Of a stretch of DNA of 64,000 nucleotides, positions 60,826 through 64,000 are shown in pieces. The notes beneath the pieces are model-generated. The model did not search any database. It was not told the origin of the DNA and was given only the letters and a program-made list of their open reading frames with translations. A program made the position numbers and the translations under genes. Origin of the DNA: an uncultured Vampirovibrio sp. (GTDB taxonomy: Bacteria > Cyanobacteriota > Vampirovibrionia > Gastranaerophilales > Gastranaerophilaceae); contig CAJTLG010000001.1 of NCBI GenBank assembly GCA_910577395.1, positions 62,001 through 126,000 on the forward strand, written 5' to 3'. Numbering within the stretch: position 1 is the stretch's first letter; each line of letters starts with the position of its first letter.

Positions 60826-61972
60826 GCTGCATTTAAGTTTTTATACAGAGGCTATTGAAAATTTAAAAAAAAATTCTTCATTCAGAAATATTAAAGATAT
60901 CATCCAGAACGGAAAATACATATCTTTAAACGGTAAAAAGCTTTTGAATTTTTCAAGCAATGATTACCTTGGTATTTCATCCGATGTGCAGCTTAGAAAA
61001 GATTTTTTGGAAGAATATACATTATCGGACGGCAAAATCTCAAACCCTTCGGCCAGATTGCTCTGCGGTACAAATTTTGTATATAAAGAGCTTGAAGAAT
61101 TTCTTGCAAAAATTTTTAATAAAGATAAAGCATTAATTTTTAATAGCGGCTACCATGGTAATGTTGGCGTGTATTCGTCTCTGCTTAATTCCGGCGATAT
61201 TGTTTTTATAGATAAATTAAACCATGCCAGTATAATTGACGGTATAAAATTGTCCGGCGCAAAAATTATCCCCTACAAACATCTTGATTATGATGATTTA
61301 AAATTAAAGCTTATTCGTTATCGCAAAAAATATAATAAAGCCGTTATTTCATCGGAAACGCTTTTTAGCATGGACGGGGATATTGCTGATATAAACAAGC
61401 TTGCAGATTTAAAAGATGAATTTGATACTCTTTTATTTATTGATGAGGCGCACAGTTTTGGTGTATATGGCGGCGGTATCGGAGCTGCAAAAGAACAAAA
61501 CGCACTTCATCGTGCAGATTTAATCCTTGCAACATTTGGTAAGGCCGTTGGCTCTTATGGGGCATTTGTTGTCGGGGATGAGGTTTTAATTGATTATCTT
61601 ATAAATTTTGCGCGTTCCTTTATATTTTCTACAACGTTGCCCGAAATAAGTGTTGCATTTTCTTGTTATGTACTCAAAAATGTGATATTAAAAGACAATG
61701 CACTTCAAGACAAACTATTTTTATTAAACAATCTTCTAAGGGAAAAACTTGGCAGGTTTGATATTGTCGGGGAAAGCTATATTGTGCCCCTAATTTTAGG
61801 TGAAAATGAGCGTGCTGTTAATTTTTCGGACAAGCTTATTGAAAACGGTTTCTATATTTTGCCCATACGTTATCCTACAGTAGCTAAAAATACAGCAAGG
61901 CTCAGGATTTCTTTAAATTCAGGCATGGATAAAGAGGATATTATATCTCTTGCACGCTTTTTGGAAGCCTAA
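60815..61972 (+). CDS. bioF: 8-amino-7-oxononanoate synthase (BioF) / AOS family PLP enzyme
   Basis: PLP-dependent alpha-oxoamine synthase condensing pimeloyl-thioester with alanine in biotin synthesis. NFSSNDYLGIS, ARLLCGTNFVYKELEEFLAKI, NSGYHGNVG, DKLNHASIIDGI, IDEAHSFGVYG and ATFGKAVGSYGAF (PLP Lys in TFGKA) are family hallmarks. 385 aa. It could also be glycine C-acetyltransferase, but the NPSARLLCGT and length favour BioF. It overlaps the AGCS alanine symporter by 11 nt, and alanine is its substrate, an attractive functional pairing. A9 run near codon 13. Confidence 0.83.
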   Translation: MKSKLHLSFYTEAIENLKKNSSFRNIKDIIQNGKYISLNGKKLLNFSSNDYLGISSDVQLRKDFLEEYTLSDGKISNPSARLLCGTNFVYKELEEFLAKIFNKDKALIFNSGYHGNVGVYSSLLNSGDIVFIDKLNHASIIDGIKLSGAKIIPYKHLDYDDLKLKLIRYRKKYNKAVISSETLFSMDGDIADINKLADLKDEFDTLLFIDEAHSFGVYGGGIGAAKEQNALHRADLILATFGKAVGSYGAFVVGDEVLIDYLINFARSFIFSTTLPEISVAFSCYVLKNVILKDNALQDKLFLLNNLLREKLGRFDIVGESYIVPLILGENERAVNFSDKLIENGFYILPIRYPTVAKNTARLRISLNSGMDKEDIISLARFLEA

Positions 61973-64000
61973 AAAATATAATGTACAAAGCAGGGGCAAC
62001 TATTAATGTTATTAAAACAGATGAGATAAGCCCGAAAATTATTGCAATGGCAAGTGTTGAAAACATTGGGTCACGCCCTATCCAGAGTGGCAGCATACCG
62101 CCTATTGTTGTAACTGCTGTCAAAAACACAGGGGTTACCCTTGATATGGCGGCGTTATACACATCCTGCCTTGTTTTTGCATCTCCGACAGATTCCAGAA
62201 GAATAACACAGTTATTTGTTGCAATCCCTACAAGGCATATATATCCTAAAAATGTCATAAATCCAAAATAAGAACCTGTAATAAAAAGCCCCGCGTTTGC
62301 GCCCAAAAGTGCCATAATGGCACAAATTCCAATTATTGCAGCCTTCCTTGTGTCGTTAAAAAATCCGATTAAAATCATAAGAATTGCCCCAAACGCAACA
62401 GGAATTTCATCTGATATGGATTTATTTCCTTTTTTGGAATTTTCATAACTGCCTCCGATTTCATACCCATAGCCAAATTCCCATTCTTCTTTCTTGAGGG
62501 ATTTAAGCATTTTTTCTATTACTGCATTTGCGGTGGTTGAAGTATCTATCCACCCTTGCAGTGTGATAGTTGGTCTGTTATCCCTTCTGAATATTTTGGG
62601 GTATTCAAATTCTAATCCTGTTTTTATAACTTCCCCCATTGGTATAACATGGCCATTTTGTGACAGAATTTCAAGCGAACTGATATTTTCTGTTGTACGG
62701 GCAAGGCTGTCCTGCATTTTATAGATTATCGGTATATTTGTTGTTCCTTCAAAATAATTCGAAATCTCTTCCCCTTCATATGTCGCTCGAATTGAAGACA
62801 ATATATCATAAGATGTAAGATTGAGCCTTGCAGCTTCAGCATTGTTGATTTTTATTTTTATCCTCGGTGTTTTGTAACCCCAATCATTTTTAACAAGGTA
62901 AACCCCCTCCGTATTTTTTAGCTCTTCCTGAAATTTGTACAAATATTTGAATATTTTATTTGCTTTATACCCGTGAAATCTTATTTCTACCGGCGCATCA
63001 TACGGTGGGCCAAGCGGTACTTTTCTTACCACAGAATTTATATCAGGGAAGTTTTCATCCATAAATTTTTTAACAGCATTAATGCTTTTGTCGACGGTTC
63101 TAAAATTATCTGTATTCACAACCAGCATTCCAAAATTAGCTCTGTCTGCAACCGGGCTTGAAGATAATACGTATCTTGGGGCGGATGTTCCTATATAGCT
63201 TGAAAAATTACCTGTTTCGGGCCTTGTTTTAATATAATCTTCAACTTTTTCAATAACACTTTTTGTCTGATAAATATTGGCGTTTTCTGATAAATTTACC
63301 CTTATTTCATACATTGGCCTGTCTGAATCCGGGAAGAAAATTTTCGGAACAAAAGAAAACATTACAAAAGATGCTAAAAGCCCAAGGGTTGTTATTGTTG
63401 CAACTTTTTCAGGGTTGTTTATGCTAAATTTTATAATTCCGTCAAAACTTTTTATCACCTTTGCCGCTGTATCATTATTTTTTGTGTCATCTGTTTTGGC
63501 AGGGTTTTTATGGAAAATGAAAATTAGATAAGGCAAAAGCGTGGTCGAATAAAACCAGCTGAACATAAGCGTTATAAACATTACTTTAAAAAGGGCGGAA
63601 GAGTATTCGCTCACGGCACTTTTTGCAAGATAAATAGGTAAAAACGCAAGGGATGTGATAATACTGACGCAAAAAAGCGGGGTTTGATATTTTTTTGTAA
63701 TATTGATTATGGTATCAAGAGCATCTTTTGGTGAAACACTTTTTAATTGTTCTATGCTTCCCTGTGCTACAACAATTGAATTATCTACAAGTATTCCAAG
63801 CGAAATAATAAGCGCACTTAACGATATTTTATCAAGTCCAAGTCCTGTTTTTTCCATAATAAAAAGGACTGACAGGATTATACAAAGTATTATTCCGCCG
63901 ATAATAATTCCTGTTCTAAGGCCTAAAATCAAAAGCACAAGCGCAATTACTATGACAACACTCTGCACAAGGCTGGATGTGAATTTATCCGTAAGGGTTT
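61941..64000 (-). CDS. RND family efflux pump, C-terminal two-thirds (5' end outside window)
   Basis: Inner-membrane RND permease of AcrB/MexB-like or HME type, visible from TLTDKFTSSLVQ, i.e. shortly before transmembrane helix 2, to the C-terminus at about 686 residues. Visible parts: helices 2-6 with SALIISLGILVDNSIVVAQG (helix 4 'LVDdaIVv' motif, Asp kept), the large second periplasmic loop (RPMYEIRVNLSENANIYQTKS...), and helices 8-12 with FLGYICLVGIATNNCVILLE and ISRVTPVFLTAVTTIGGMLPL. Probably drug or metal efflux with a membrane-fusion protein encoded beyond the right edge. Its end overlaps bioF by 32 nt. Confidence 0.85.
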   Translation of the reverse strand, partial: TLTDKFTSSLVQSVVIVIALVLLILGLRTGIIIGGIILCIILSVLFIMEKTGLGLDKISLSALIISLGILVDNSIVVAQGSIEQLKSVSPKDALDTIINITKKYQTPLFCVSIITSLAFLPIYLAKSAVSEYSSALFKVMFITLMFSWFYSTTLLPYLIFIFHKNPAKTDDTKNNDTAAKVIKSFDGIIKFSINNPEKVATITTLGLLASFVMFSFVPKIFFPDSDRPMYEIRVNLSENANIYQTKSVIEKVEDYIKTRPETGNFSSYIGTSAPRYVLSSSPVADRANFGMLVVNTDNFRTVDKSINAVKKFMDENFPDINSVVRKVPLGPPYDAPVEIRFHGYKANKIFKYLYKFQEELKNTEGVYLVKNDWGYKTPRIKIKINNAEAARLNLTSYDILSSIRATYEGEEISNYFEGTTNIPIIYKMQDSLARTTENISSLEILSQNGHVIPMGEVIKTGLEFEYPKIFRRDNRPTITLQGWIDTSTTANAVIEKMLKSLKKEEWEFGYGYEIGGSYENSKKGNKSISDEIPVAFGAILMILIGFFNDTRKAAIIGICAIMALLGANAGLFITGSYFGFMTFLGYICLVGIATNNCVILLESVGDAKTRQDVYNAAISRVTPVFLTAVTTIGGMLPLWIGRDPMFSTLAIAIIFGLISSVLITLIVAPALYIIFFRLPKSVQEI

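Noticed and set aside
1..64000. CRISPR array, rRNA operon, prophage or insertion sequence
   Set aside because: No regular direct repeats with spacers, no 16S/23S signature, no transposase, integrase or phage structural genes, and no terminal inverted repeats with target duplications were seen.

Overview
The window looks like a chromosomal segment of a low-GC, gut-type non-photosynthetic cyanobacterial relative (Melainabacteria / Vampirovibrionia, most likely order Gastranaerophilales). The pointers are: a DUF3326 protein, a family I know mainly from cyanobacteria and plastid-bearing eukaryotes; a threonyl-tRNA synthetase without the N-terminal TGS domain, as I recall for cyanobacterial enzymes; surface-type proteins with an N-terminal 'PSFTGG' segment, LysM plus EF-hand architectures and short 'RLxRLExxVFG' repeats that I associate with this lineage; and a pseudopilin with a GWTLVEL cleavage site. 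The assignment is inference; no rRNA is present.

Layout. 1-4.9 kb (minus): an operon of ROK kinase, DNA polymerase III delta and delta', DUF3326 protein and a pseudopilin running off the left edge. 5.0-8.5 kb: thrS and HU bracket a small accessory islet with a divergent HTH regulator, a 66-codon ORF with a good Shine-Dalgarno but an ATA start, and a previously unannotated locus that looks like a type I toxin-antitoxin system (33-aa hydrophobic peptide plus convergent antisense RNA with strong promoter and terminator). 8.6-16 kb: a small protein, an SDR, a membrane protein, DUF1015, glycogen debranching enzyme, M20 peptidase, DMT transporter. 16-19.3 kb: feoA, feoB and a permease. 19.2-23.1 kb: FkbM methyltransferase, a DXS-like thiamine enzyme, MmcQ/YjbR protein, a small secreted Cys protein split across two frames at A AAA AAG, and tRNA-Arg(ACG). 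23.1-28.6 kb: TPR protein divergent from a GT2 transferase and two paralogous GT39-type membrane transferases, the first carrying a G9 tract that may be phase variable. 28.6-34.1 kb: GAF-GGDEF-HD-GYP protein, YggU, Rel, RibF. 34.1-39.2 kb: lineage-type surface or envelope hypotheticals, TPR, MscS, LysM/EF-hand protein. 39.4-51.8 kb: pepA, trmFO, rlmN, CDF transporter, an MshEN-like protein, asparaginase, FtsB/DivIC-like protein, a broken small gene, glutaredoxin, TPR, YebC, and a UvrD helicase fused to an Fe-S PD-(D/E)XK nuclease. 51.8-64 kb: ComEC, several envelope hypotheticals (one cut by an in-frame stop), peptidyl-tRNA hydrolase, HTH and LysM proteins, an AGCS symporter, BioF and the C-terminal two-thirds of an RND pump.

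Two themes recur. First, many genes lack a Shine-Dalgarno and instead have a -10-like hexamer 5-8 nt before the ATG, implying leaderless mRNAs. Second, three small genes are interrupted (two at A7 runs needing a -1 shift, one by a TAA), which may be recoding, decay or sequence error. The most original observation is the type I toxin-antitoxin-like locus at 7.74-8.00 kb.
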